The translations under genes and the position numbers were made by a program. 30,651 nucleotides of DNA from Streptosporangiaceae bacterium (GTDB lineage Bacteria > Actinomycetota > Actinomycetes > Streptosporangiales > Streptosporangiaceae). Of the stretch, positions 1-7,585 are shown one piece after another; position 1 is the first letter of the stretch; every line of letters starts with the position of its first letter. The DNA lies in contig JASHSZ010000234.1 in the NCBI GenBank assembly GCA_030040815.1, positions 1-30,651 of the forward strand. Reading direction: 5' to 3'. The notes below the pieces were generated by a model. It worked only from the letters and a program-made list of their open reading frames with translations. It was not told the origin of the DNA and did not search any database.

Positions 1-69
1 CTTCCCTTTGCCTGGCAGCTCGGGTGGGCGAGGGTCAGGAGCGCTGCCGACGACGGCGAGTGGCCGGCC

Positions 70-915
70 GTGCGGACTGGCCGGAAGATCGCCAACATGT
101 GGTACTGGATCGCCTGCTACATCGCGCTCGCACTCGTGGTCGGCCCGGCGCTCTGGCTGGTCGGCGGCGTACTCGTGCACGCCATACCGCACTGGCAGTG
201 GAGCGTGATCACGACGAACACCGTCGGCGAAACCGGTGGGCTGAGGCAGGCAATTCTCGGCACCCTCCTGATCACCCTTGGAGTGCTGATCATCGGCGGC
301 ACGATCAGCATCCTCACTGGGCTGTACCTGGCCGAGTTCGCCAGCGGTCGGCGGCGCACGGTTCTGCGCAGCGGCTACGAGATCCTGTCCGGCATACCGT
401 CGATCGTCCTCGGCCTCGTCGGCTACCTGGTCCTGGTCTCGGTGACCGGGCTGGGCTGGAAGTACGGGCTGATGCCCGCCGTCCTCGTGCTGTCGGTGAT
501 TGTCATTCCCTACATCACCAAGGCGACGGAGACCTCGCTGCTGCAGGTTCCTACGTCTTACCGGGAGGGCGCGGACGCACTCGGCATTCCGCCGACCTGG
601 ACGCTGCGGAAGATCGTGTTCAAGTCGGCGCTGCCCGGCATCGTCACCGGCCTGCTCGTAGCCACAGCGATCTCGGTCGGGGAGACCGCACCGCTCCTGT
701 ACACCGCGGGCTGGTCCGATTTCACCCCGACCCTGCAGCTCACCGGCCAGCCGATTGCCTTCCTGACCTATCCCGTGTTCTCGTTCTACAACCTGCCGGA
801 TGAGGGGGCCAAGATCCTCTCGTACGATGCCGGGCTGCTCCTGCTGGTCTTCGTGCTGCTGGTCATTATCGTAGGACGAGTGATCGTGGCGTGGTCGCGG
901 CGCCACGCGGAGTGA
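70..915 (+). CDS. pstA: Phosphate ABC transporter permease PstA (5' end uncertain)
   Basis: Inner-membrane permease of the high-affinity phosphate importer (PstSCAB). The product has about six hydrophobic segments. The cytoplasmic EAA loop that docks onto the ATPase is visible as YREGADALGIPPTW followed by RKIVFKSALPG near residues 165-190. The N-terminal RKIAN and the GIPSIVLGLVGY stretch are typical of PstA. The reading frame is open right back to base 1 with no stop, so the true start may be the GTG at 70 (281 aa) or lie upstream of the window. Its stop overlaps the next gene by 4 bp (GTGA at 912-915). pstB, the usual next gene, is not there. Family assignment is firm; the start is not. 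Confidence 0.88.
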   Translation: MRTGRKIANMWYWIACYIALALVVGPALWLVGGVLVHAIPHWQWSVITTNTVGETGGLRQAILGTLLITLGVLIIGGTISILTGLYLAEFASGRRRTVLRSGYEILSGIPSIVLGLVGYLVLVSVTGLGWKYGLMPAVLVLSVIVIPYITKATETSLLQVPTSYREGADALGIPPTWTLRKIVFKSALPGIVTGLLVATAISVGETAPLLYTAGWSDFTPTLQLTGQPIAFLTYPVFSFYNLPDEGAKILSYDAGLLLLVFVLLVIIVGRVIVAWSRRHAE

Positions 916-1802
916 GTGACGGCTCTGCCGAGTTCCAGCGGGGAACCGGTACCTGGCGGCGGAGCGGCCGCAGTCAGGCCCGCCCTCGGTCGGCGACTGA
1001 GGTGCTCGCCGACCGGATTGCCGCTGCGCTGGTTAACCATGAGCCGGGCTGGCGCCTGCCGAGGCACACTACCCTGGCGCGGCGCTACAACGTGAGCACC
1101 GCCGAGGTCGATGTCGCGCTGGACGAACTGACTGCCCGGCATCTCATCCGCCGCCTGCCAGATGGGCAGGTATACCGGCTGAGCCCGGCGGAGTATCTGA
1201 TTCCCCTTGAAGGCGTGCCTGGGCTCGGCACACTGGCCGACCCAATGGGCGGCCAGATCGTCTGCCGGAGCCGCCAGGCCTCGCTGCGCGAGGTTCCCGA
1301 GGACATCGGCTGGGCACTGCGTGTTCCGCCGGCGGTCCAGGTCGGCGTCATCCGCACGCAGTGGACGGCCGGCGGCGAGCCGGCCGCCATCTGCACCACG
1401 TACCTGGTCCGCGACATTGCAGCGCCGTTCCTCGACGCGCGCGAGGGCGGCGATACCGCAGCCGGCATGGCTCTGCTGCCTATCTCGGTCCTTGCCGCCG
1501 CATCGGATGAGACTGGCGCTGTCACCGCGATCGGCAAGCCGGGGTCCGTGCATCTGGAGATGCAGCCGCCGCCGCCTTCGCTGGCAAGGCGTCTGCGGCT
1601 AGCGGGCGGCCAGCCGGCGGCGCTGGTGACCACCCGGTTCGATGACCTGGAGAAGCCTCGGCCGGTCGCCCTGACAATCGCGGTATTGCGTCCAGACCTG
1701 TTCCGCATCGTCGTGCAGACAGCGGGGCAGTCGCTGGCAGACAGCGGCGACCGGGGCTTTGCCGAGGGCTGGGCTCATGCGATCGGGAACCAGGAGCCCT
1801 GA
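912..1802 (+). CDS. GntR-family regulator with UTRA-like ligand domain
   Basis: Predicted DNA-binding repressor or activator of 296 aa. After about 30 polar residues comes a winged helix of GntR type (roughly residues 32-95). It includes a DRIAAALVNHEPGWRLP segment, a recognition region TLARRYNVSTAEVDVALDEL and a wing RRLPDGQVYRLSP. The rest resembles the UTRA effector fold: alternating strands with LREVPEDIGWALRVPP and, in the second half, SLARRLRLAGGQPAALVTTRF and RPDLFRIV. I chose the GTG at 912 because it forms a 4-bp GTGA overlap with the pstA stop, which implies translational coupling. A GntR regulator inside a pst operon is unusual, since Pst is normally PhoP/PhoR controlled. The ligand is unknown. 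Confidence 0.8.
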   Translation: MSDGSAEFQRGTGTWRRSGRSQARPRSATEVLADRIAAALVNHEPGWRLPRHTTLARRYNVSTAEVDVALDELTARHLIRRLPDGQVYRLSPAEYLIPLEGVPGLGTLADPMGGQIVCRSRQASLREVPEDIGWALRVPPAVQVGVIRTQWTAGGEPAAICTTYLVRDIAAPFLDAREGGDTAAGMALLPISVLAAASDETGAVTAIGKPGSVHLEMQPPPPSLARRLRLAGGQPAALVTTRFDDLEKPRPVALTIAVLRPDLFRIVVQTAGQSLADSGDRGFAEGWAHAIGNQEP

Positions 1803-1868
1803 CCCTGGCGAGCTCGAGCGGCTCATCTGACTGGGCTTACTGAACCCGGATGAAGCACCGCGCCCCGT

Positions 1869-2573
1869 TCATGCAGACGCGGTGCCGGGCACCCGCAAGA
1901 CCTGAAAGATCGCGGTGCGGCGCAGCCGAAAGCCGAGCGACTCATAGAGGCGGATGGCGTTGACGTTGGCGGCGGCCACGTGCAGGAACGGTGTCTCATC
2001 CCGGCGCCTTATCCCGTGGGCCACGGCTCGGACCAGCCTGCTGGCCAGTCCCTGGCCTTGGTAGGCCGGGTCCGTGCAAACCGCGCTGATTTCCGTCCAG
2101 CCCGGCGGGTGCAACCGCTCACCCGCCATCGAGATCAGCGTTCCGTCACGGCGGATGCCCAGATAGGTCCCGAGTTCGATCGTCCGCGCCAGGAACGGGC
2201 CCGGCCTGCTCCGTCGGACCAGGCCGAGCATTTCGGGCACGTCGTCGGGTGTGAGCCGGACGGCTTCCGCGTCTGGCGCGGAGGCCACGCCGACCCCGAC
2301 CATCTGCACGCCGTCCCCGACTGCCACGATCTCCCAGTCGGCCGGGGCCAGCAGTGCTGGTCCGGTGATCAGAACCACCACCCCGGGACCGGCGAGCGCC
2401 GCAAGGTCAGCCCAGTCCTGCTCGGTCGGCTCGTCCGGGATAGCCAGGAATGGCGCGACGTTGGCGGGATACCGCAGCGCGTTGCCGCGGCGCTCTGCGA
2501 AGCCGGCGTGGGGGCCCGTGAGCGACGCCAAGACAGGACGGTCCAACGGATGGGGCGATCCGCGGACGCTCAC
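1869..2573 (-). CDS. GNAT-family N-acetyltransferase
   Basis: Acetyl-CoA-dependent acyltransferase of 234 aa; the substrate cannot be named. The C-terminal half carries the GNAT core: IELGTYLGIRRDG, the beta-4 strand EISAVCTDPAYQG, the acetyl-CoA pyrophosphate loop QGQGLA (about residues 172-177), then VNAIRLYESLGFRLRR, a classic motif B end. The N-terminal 100 residues are less conserved and may be a degenerate second GNAT lobe. The GTG start at 2573 is preceded by a purine-rich GGAGGCGAGAG. It lies 33 bp after the rhodanese stop on the same strand, so it is probably the last gene of the cysteine dioxygenase operon. It converges on the GntR gene with 66 bp between them and no convincing terminator. 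Confidence 0.8.
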   Translation of the reverse strand: MSVRGSPHPLDRPVLASLTGPHAGFAERRGNALRYPANVAPFLAIPDEPTEQDWADLAALAGPGVVVLITGPALLAPADWEIVAVGDGVQMVGVGVASAPDAEAVRLTPDDVPEMLGLVRRSRPGPFLARTIELGTYLGIRRDGTLISMAGERLHPPGWTEISAVCTDPAYQGQGLASRLVRAVAHGIRRRDETPFLHVAAANVNAIRLYESLGFRLRRTAIFQVLRVPGTASA

Positions 2574-2606
2574 CTGGCTCTCGCCTCCGCTATCCAGTCG
2601 GCGCGG

Positions 2607-3062
2607 TCAGCCACCCGGCCCGAGTTTGCTCCCGCCCATCTGGCGATAGGACGCAGATGGATCTTGCTGATTTGTCATGACCGGCAGGCCGGCGGCCCGC
2701 CAGGCTCGGAACCCGCCGGCCATATCGGTGGCCCGGCGCAGACCGAGGTCGAGCAGGGAAGCTGCGGCCAGGCTGGATGTGTAGCCCTCAGAGCAGAATA
2801 CGACGATCTGGAGGTCATAACTGGCGGCTGGCAGCCGGGCAGCCGAATGGGGGTCGAACCGCCACTCCAGGACGTTCCGTTCGACAATGAGGGCACCAGG
2901 AATCTCGCCCTCGGCGAGCCGCTGTGCCTGCGGGCGAATGTCCACCAGCAGCGCGCCGGCGGTGACGGCGCACTGAGCCTGCCCAGGACTCAGCCTGGAA
3001 AGTCGCGCCCGCGCGCCGGCCAGCACTTCCTCGATCGTCCGCGAGCCCGGTGGCCTGGTCAC
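2607..3062 (-). CDS. Rhodanese-like sulfurtransferase
   Basis: Single-domain rhodanese of 151 aa, predicted cytosolic, moving sulfane sulfur through an active-site persulfide. LLVDIRPQAQRLAEGEIPGAL is the CH2A-type entry motif. Cys90 in FCSEGYTSSLAA is the expected nucleophile with a six-residue active loop (CSEGYT), followed by the DMAGGFRAWRAAGLPV ending typical of the fold. The GTG at 3062 gives a GTGA overlap with the cysteine dioxygenase stop, so the two are translationally coupled; a TTG at 3065 is the alternative start. Pairing with cysteine dioxygenase suggests disposal of sulfane sulfur or sulfite made from cysteine. The C-terminal 25 residues are low-complexity. Confidence 0.88.
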   Translation of the reverse strand: MTRPPGSRTIEEVLAGARARLSRLSPGQAQCAVTAGALLVDIRPQAQRLAEGEIPGALIVERNVLEWRFDPHSAARLPAASYDLQIVVFCSEGYTSSLAAASLLDLGLRRATDMAGGFRAWRAAGLPVMTNQQDPSASYRQMGGSKLGPGG

Positions 3063-3658
3063 CAATCCACCTCGGCGCGGTCAGTGCGGACGAGTTCGAG
3101 CCCCCCCGCCGTCATTTCGTAGCGACGCATCGCCGACAGCGGCGGCGAGTAAGCATGCACGCTGACCGCGGGCTTCGCCGCCACGTTACCCACATCGTGC
3201 AGGTGCCGACCTCCGAAACGGGTCACCGAGCCTCGCGCGGCGGTGCGGTGCCGGACGCGGCGAGCGCGCGGTGCTCCGAGCGTTTCGCGAAGCTCGCCCT
3301 GGGCGACGGCGAAGGCACCGGATGCGTCCCCGTGATCGTGGAAGCCAGTGCTCTGGCCGGGCAGCCACGTCAGCAGCCATATCTCGTAGTCGTCGGTCAG
3401 GGCCAGCCTGCTGAACCACCGCTTGTCGCGGCTGAATCGGGCAAGCGGCCGCCACACCTGCTCCGCACTCGCGGTCGCGAGCGCGAGTGCGCCGAGCCCA
3501 GCCGGGCTGATCAGGGCTGGGCTGCCCTGGCCTGCGTTCTGGGCCAGCGCGGGCCAGGCACGGCCAGGCAGGGCAGCGGAGTCAGTGGGGCTGGGCGCGG
3601 ACCCGCAGCGATATCCGTGCGGCACCACTGCCAGACGATCATGCGCAGCCAGATGCAT
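3059..3658 (-). CDS. Cysteine dioxygenase (type I)
   Basis: Non-haem iron cupin enzyme, cysteine + O2 to cysteine sulfinate; 199 aa. The iron ligands are visible as His107 and His109 in TGFHDHGDASGAFAV and His154 in RHLHDVGN. The preceding strand YEIWLLTWLPGQ is typical of bacterial cysteine dioxygenases. The Cys of the mammalian Cys-Tyr cofactor is absent, as in most bacterial members. An extra 40-50 residues precede the first conserved segment. The ATG at 3658 is preceded immediately by TATAGGA. It is followed by the rhodanese with a 4-bp overlap and is downstream of the dioxygenase gene at 3831-4778, across a 172-bp AT-richer gap that probably holds its own promoter. Confidence 0.9.
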   Translation of the reverse strand: MHLAAHDRLAVVPHGYRCGSAPSPTDSAALPGRAWPALAQNAGQGSPALISPAGLGALALATASAEQVWRPLARFSRDKRWFSRLALTDDYEIWLLTWLPGQSTGFHDHGDASGAFAVAQGELRETLGAPRARRVRHRTAARGSVTRFGGRHLHDVGNVAAKPAVSVHAYSPPLSAMRRYEMTAGGLELVRTDRAEVDW

Positions 3659-3700
3659 TCCTATAATTCCAATCTACTGTATAGAGATTTCTCACTGTAA
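3657..3700. promoter_or_regulatory. AT-rich promoter region before cysteine dioxygenase
   Basis: This short AT-rich island stands out in GC-rich DNA. On the minus strand it contains TATACA about 20 bp before the cysteine dioxygenase start, a reasonable -10 hexamer, with no clear -35. The plus-strand 10-mer ATTCCTATAA at 3657-3666 recurs exactly at 14404-14413 before metX. The remainder of the gap (to 3830) shows nothing else recognisable. Confidence 0.35.
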
Positions 3701-3830
3701 CACGCACAACGGTGCCGCGACCGCACGGCGACCAGATAGTCCCGTGGGCGCGCGACAACCTAGCGCCGGGACGGTGCTGAGCGCGGGCGGCGAGGCAGAC
3801 GTGGAGCGGCGGCTGCGAGGCTGCGTGACG

Positions 3831-4778
3831 TCAGGCGGCAGCCAGCGAGGAGTAGAAGCTGGCGTCACCCTTTCTCGGCACGCTGCTGTCGCCGCTGAGT
3901 CCGACGGGCACGGGCCCGGCGATGGTGATCCGATGCAGCAGCCTCGGCAGATCGTCGTAATCCGCGACGGCATAGTGCTGGGTAGAGCGGTTGTCCCAGA
4001 TCGCAATGTCGCCGTGCCGCCAGGTCCATCGCACCGTGTTCTCCAGCCTGGTCACCTGCCGCTGGAGCAACTGGAAGAGGTCGGCCGAGTCGACGGTGCT
4101 AAGGCCGACGAAAGACCGGACGAAGTGCCCGAGCAGCAGCGACGGCTCGCCGGTCTCCGGGTGAACGCGGACTACCGGGTGCTCGGTCTCGAACTCCAGG
4201 TGCCGGAACTCCTCCCGGTAGCGCTGCTCCTTGACGTCGACGCCGCTGAAGGTGCGCTGCGCTGCGTAGTCGTACAAGTTCGAGTGCACTGCGCGCAGCC
4301 GCGCGGCCATCGCCTGCAGTGCCGGGTGCAGCCGACGGTAGGCCTCGACCGTGTTAGCCCACACGGTGGTGCCGCCGTAGGGCGGCAGCGTGATCGCCCG
4401 CAGGATGCTGATCGCTGGGACTCGGTCGACGAATGTCACGTCGGTATGCCAGCTGTTGGCCTTGCCCTGCTCGGAGTCGATCGGCAGGATCGCCGCGCCG
4501 TCGCCGGTGACCGTCGGGTGCGGCTTGGTGATCTCGCCGAACAGCCGGCCGAACGCAACCTGGTCCGCATCGGCGGCGTGCTGCTGATCGCGCAGGAATA
4601 CCACCCGGTGCCGGAGCAGCGCGGCCTGCAGCTCGGCGAAGGCCGCCGGCTCAACGTTACCGCCGACCCGGATGCCGCCGACGATCGCTCCGATCACGCC
4701 GCCGACTTGGGTCACCTCGATGTGCTCGTAGTGTCCAGCGCGGGCAATGGCTACCGCGTTGGGGGCTAGCTGGGACAT
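3831..4778 (-). CDS. TauD/TfdA-family dioxygenase, alkylsulfatase (AtsK)-like
   Basis: Fe(II)/2-oxoglutarate dioxygenase of 315 aa that oxidatively cleaves a C-O-S or C-S bond, releasing sulfate or sulfite. The 2-His-1-Asp triad is present: His111 and Asp113 in SWHTDVTF, and His268 in WDNRSTQHYAVADY. Arg279/Arg283 lie downstream for 2-oxoglutarate. The segments after HTDVTF (ISILRAITLPPYGGTTVWAN and RAVHSNLYDYA) look closer to the alkylsulfatase AtsK group than to taurine dioxygenase; substrate is inferred only. I chose the ATG at 4778 because GGAAGGTG stands 8 bases upstream; an in-frame ATG at 4886 would add 36 unlikely residues. It is divergent from the monooxygenase operon and shares a 240-bp regulatory region with it. 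Confidence 0.88.
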   Translation of the reverse strand: MSQLAPNAVAIARAGHYEHIEVTQVGGVIGAIVGGIRVGGNVEPAAFAELQAALLRHRVVFLRDQQHAADADQVAFGRLFGEITKPHPTVTGDGAAILPIDSEQGKANSWHTDVTFVDRVPAISILRAITLPPYGGTTVWANTVEAYRRLHPALQAMAARLRAVHSNLYDYAAQRTFSGVDVKEQRYREEFRHLEFETEHPVVRVHPETGEPSLLLGHFVRSFVGLSTVDSADLFQLLQRQVTRLENTVRWTWRHGDIAIWDNRSTQHYAVADYDDLPRLLHRITIAGPVPVGLSGDSSVPRKGDASFYSSLAAA

Positions 4779-4847
4779 GCGTCGCGCACCTTCCGTCATC
4801 GCTGCGTGGGGCTGCCTTCCCCCAACCTGCCCCGGTGTGATATAGAA

Positions 4848-4858
4848 GTCAAGTATTC
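4848..4858 (-). promoter_or_regulatory. GAATACTTGAC element upstream of the dioxygenase gene
   Basis: On the minus strand the 11-mer GAATACTTGAC sits about 70 bp before the dioxygenase start, just upstream of a possible -10 (TATATC). A one-mismatch copy, GAATGCTTGAC, lies at 14414-14424 upstream of metX on the plus strand. It is a candidate operator or promoter element of a shared sulfur-control circuit. No regulator is assigned. Confidence 0.3.
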
Positions 4859-4896
4859 CGATTAAATAAATAGACTTATGCCCCACAGCAGAATCT

Positions 4897-4931
4897 TTCC
4901 TAACCGGAATAGTAGGAAGATCACCTTGGTT
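4897..4931 (+). promoter_or_regulatory. SigR/SigH-like promoter with overlapping dyad before the monooxygenase operon
   Basis: GGAAT at 4906-4910 and GTT at 4929-4931 are separated by exactly 18 bases, the spacing of thiol-stress ECF sigma (SigR/SigH) promoters in actinobacteria. An inverted repeat TTCCTA (4897-4902) / TAGGAA (4913-4918) straddles the -35. Transcription from here would give a leader of about 80 nt before the ATG at 5019. A match of this size can occur by chance about once per window, so position rather than sequence makes it notable. Confidence 0.35.
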
Positions 4932-5018
4932 GCAGGCAGGCAGTTCGACGCCGGCACGCTACGGGGCGGGGGCATCCCGGCCCACCCAGCACGACGAGCA
5001 CCAAGGCAGGACGCACAG

Positions 5019-6197
5019 ATGACGGATCCGGAAGCGGATCGACTGCACCTCGCGGTGGCGCTCGACGGGGCGGGCTGGCACCCGGCGGCGTGGCGGGAGC
5101 CGGACGCGCGGCCAACCGAGCTGTTCTCGGCGTCCTACTGGACCGATCTGGTTACCGAGGCGGAACACGGCGGGCTCGATCTGGTCACGATCGAAGACGG
5201 GCTGAGCCTGCAGTCGGCCGATCGCCGTCAGCCGGATCGGCGCACCGACCAGGTCCGCGGGCGGCTGGACGCGGTCCTCGTCGCGGCCAGAGTCGCGCCG
5301 CTGACCAGCCACGTCGGCCTGATCCCCACGGTAATCGTCACGCACACCGAGCCGTTCCATATCTCCAAGGCGATCGCGACGCTCGACTGGGTCAGCTCCG
5401 GCCGGGCCGGCGTCCGCGTCCGGGTTTCCGGACGGCCCGACGAGTTCGCGCACTTCGGCCGCCGTGAACCGCCGTCAGGCGCCGACGGCACCGCGCACAG
5501 GTTCGCCGAAGCGGCCGACTATGTCGAGGTGCTCAGGCGGCTGTGGGATTCCTGGGAGGACGACGCCGAGATCCGCGAGGTCGCGACGGGGCGGTTCGTC
5601 GACCGCGACAAGCTGCACTACATCGACTTCTCCGGCCGCTGGTTCTCGGTCCGTGGGCCGTCGATAACCCCGCGGCCGCCGCAGGGCCAGCCAGTTGTGG
5701 CCGCGCTCGCACACGCCACGGCGCCCTACCAGCTCGTCGCTGAGAGCGCCGACATCGGCTTTGTGACACCGCACGACAACGCGCAGGCCCGCGCGATCGT
5801 TGCCGAGATCCGCAGCCTGCAGGCCGCGGCTGGGCGGGCCGAGCAGACCGTGCACGTGTTCGGCGACCTGCTCGTCTTCCTCGACCACGAGGCTGGCCAG
5901 GCGGCCGAGCGCAAGGCCAGGCTGGACGAGCTCGCGGGCGATGAGTACAGCAGCGACGCACTCAGCTTCGTCGGCACGCCCACCGGGCTCGCCGACCTGC
6001 TCCAGGACTGGCACCAGGAAGGGCTCACTGGCTTCCGGCTGCGGCCCGCGACGATCCCACATGATCTGAGTCAGATCACCCGAGCGCTCGTGCCGGAGCT
6101 GCGCCTGCGACGGGCGTTCCCAGAACGATATGGCGCGTCAACGCTACGCGGCCTGCTCGGCCTGCCCCGCCCCGCCAACCGTTATGCGAGCGTGTGA
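5019..6197 (+). CDS. LLM-class flavin-dependent monooxygenase (first of four)
   Basis: Bacterial-luciferase-like TIM-barrel enzyme, 392 aa, expected to use reduced FMN and O2. Family features: RLHLAVALDGAGWHP at the N terminus, the GGLDLVTIEDG strand, LTSHVGLIPTVIVTHTEPFHISKAIATLDWVSSGRAGVR spread over about residues 95-135, and PPQGQPVVAALAHA for FMN phosphate. The latter half has the usual FVGTPTGLADLLQDWHQEGLTGFRL ending. I chose the ATG at 5019, preceded by AAGGCAGG; the frame is open further upstream without a better start. It opens an operon and overlaps the next gene (TGATG). It resembles NtaA/SnaA-type proteins but with a divergent core; substrate unknown, organosulfur inferred from context. 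Confidence 0.85.
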   Translation: MTDPEADRLHLAVALDGAGWHPAAWREPDARPTELFSASYWTDLVTEAEHGGLDLVTIEDGLSLQSADRRQPDRRTDQVRGRLDAVLVAARVAPLTSHVGLIPTVIVTHTEPFHISKAIATLDWVSSGRAGVRVRVSGRPDEFAHFGRREPPSGADGTAHRFAEAADYVEVLRRLWDSWEDDAEIREVATGRFVDRDKLHYIDFSGRWFSVRGPSITPRPPQGQPVVAALAHATAPYQLVAESADIGFVTPHDNAQARAIVAEIRSLQAAAGRAEQTVHVFGDLLVFLDHEAGQAAERKARLDELAGDEYSSDALSFVGTPTGLADLLQDWHQEGLTGFRLRPATIPHDLSQITRALVPELRLRRAFPERYGASTLRGLLGLPRPANRYASV

Positions 6198-7585
6198 TGA
6201 CCAAGCCCGTCAAGCAGGTACACCTGGCGGCCCACTTCCCCGGCGTGAACAACACGACTGTGTGGAGCGACCCGCGAGCCGGCAGCCACATCGAGTTCAG
6301 CTCGTTCGCGCACTTCGCACGCACGGCGGAGCGGGCGAAGTTCGACTTCCTGTTCCTGGCCGAAGGGCTGCGGCTGCGGGAGCAGCATGGCCGGATCTAC
6401 GACCTGGACGTGGTCGGACGGCCGGACACTTTCGCGATCTTGGCAGCGCTCGCGGCGGTCACCGAGCGTCTGGGCCTGGCCGGCACCATCAACTCGACCT
6501 TCAACGAGCCGTACGAGGTAGCCAGGCAGTTCGCCTCGCTCGACCACCTGTCCAGCGGCCGGGCAGGGTGGAACGTCGTGACGTCATGGGACGCCTTCAC
6601 CGGCGAGAACTTCCGAAGAGGCGGCTTCCTGCCACCGGAGCAGCGGTACGAGCGTGCGCGCACGTTCCTGGCGACGGCATTCGAGTTGTTCGACTCCTGG
6701 CGGGGTGACGAGATCGCCGCCGACGCGGCGACCGGGCTGTTCCTGCGCGACGATGACGCGGGGCGATTCGACCACCGCGACAGCCACTTCGACGTCGCCG
6801 GGCGGTTCGACGTGCCGCGCAGTCCGCAGGGCGGCCCAGTCATCTTCCAGGCCGGCGATTCTGACGAGGGGCGCGAGTTCGCCGCGGCGCAGGCCGACGC
6901 GATCTTCAGCCGACACTCGACCCTAGACGCTGGGCGCGCGTTCTACGCCGACGTTAAGGGGCGGCTGGCGAAGTACGGGCGCTCGGCCGATGACCTTAAG
7001 ATCCTGCCGGCTGCGACGTTCGTGCTGGCCGACAGCGACGCCGAGGCGGCCGAACTGGCGCATGAAGTCCGGCTGCAGCAGGTCAGCCCGGCGACCGCGA
7101 TCGCTTTCCTTGAGCAACTCTGGAACCGGGATCTCTCGGCGTATGACCCAGACGGGCCGCTGCCGGAGATCGACCCGCTGCCGGGGGAGAACGTCACCGC
7201 ACGCGGCCGGGCCAGCGTGCGCATGTACAAAGACCCGATCGCCGTCTCGCGAGAGTGGAGAGCCAAGGCGGAGGCAGAGCACCTCTCGATCCGCGAGCTG
7301 ATCATCGCGGTCACCGGGCGTCAGTCGTTCGTCGGCTCCCCGGACTCGATCGCCGCGACCATCAACGATTATGTACAGGCAGACGCCAGCGATGGGTACA
7401 TCCTGGTGCCGTACATCACGCCCGGCGGGCTGGACGAGTTCGCCGACCGGGTCGTGCCACTGCTGCAGGAGCGCGGCGTGTTCCGCACCGAGTACACCGG
7501 CACCACGCTCCGGGAGCATCTGGGCCTGCGGCCCCGCATCAGCGGCGCGCGGCCTACAGCGGCCGAAGCAAGGGCTGCTTCATGA
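6197..7585 (+). CDS. NtaA/SnaA/DszA-family FMN-dependent monooxygenase
   Basis: Two-component flavin monooxygenase of 462 aa. Members of this family oxidise nitrilotriacetate, dibenzothiophene sulfone, dimethyl sulfone-like and other small compounds, using FMNH2 from a partner reductase. Hallmarks: the AAHFPGVNNTTVW start, FDFLFLAEGL, VVGRPDTFAILAALAAVTERLGL, the strongly conserved STFNEPYEVARQFASLDHLS and SGRAGWNVVTSWD, then SPQGGPVIFQAGDSDEGREFAA (FMN binding). The start is the ATG at 6197, sharing one base with the previous stop (TGATG); a GTG at 6194 would give a GTGA overlap instead. The last residues overlap the next gene by ATGA. It is the best-conserved of the four monooxygenases and the most DszA-like, but its substrate cannot be read from sequence. 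Confidence 0.9.
   Translation: MTKPVKQVHLAAHFPGVNNTTVWSDPRAGSHIEFSSFAHFARTAERAKFDFLFLAEGLRLREQHGRIYDLDVVGRPDTFAILAALAAVTERLGLAGTINSTFNEPYEVARQFASLDHLSSGRAGWNVVTSWDAFTGENFRRGGFLPPEQRYERARTFLATAFELFDSWRGDEIAADAATGLFLRDDDAGRFDHRDSHFDVAGRFDVPRSPQGGPVIFQAGDSDEGREFAAAQADAIFSRHSTLDAGRAFYADVKGRLAKYGRSADDLKILPAATFVLADSDAEAAELAHEVRLQQVSPATAIAFLEQLWNRDLSAYDPDGPLPEIDPLPGENVTARGRASVRMYKDPIAVSREWRAKAEAEHLSIRELIIAVTGRQSFVGSPDSIAATINDYVQADASDGYILVPYITPGGLDEFADRVVPLLQERGVFRTEYTGTTLREHLGLRPRISGARPTAAEARAAS

Noticed and set aside
1803..1868. Intrinsic terminator between the convergent GntR and acetyltransferase genes
   Set aside because: Only a 4-bp GAGC/GCTC arm could be found and no T-run.
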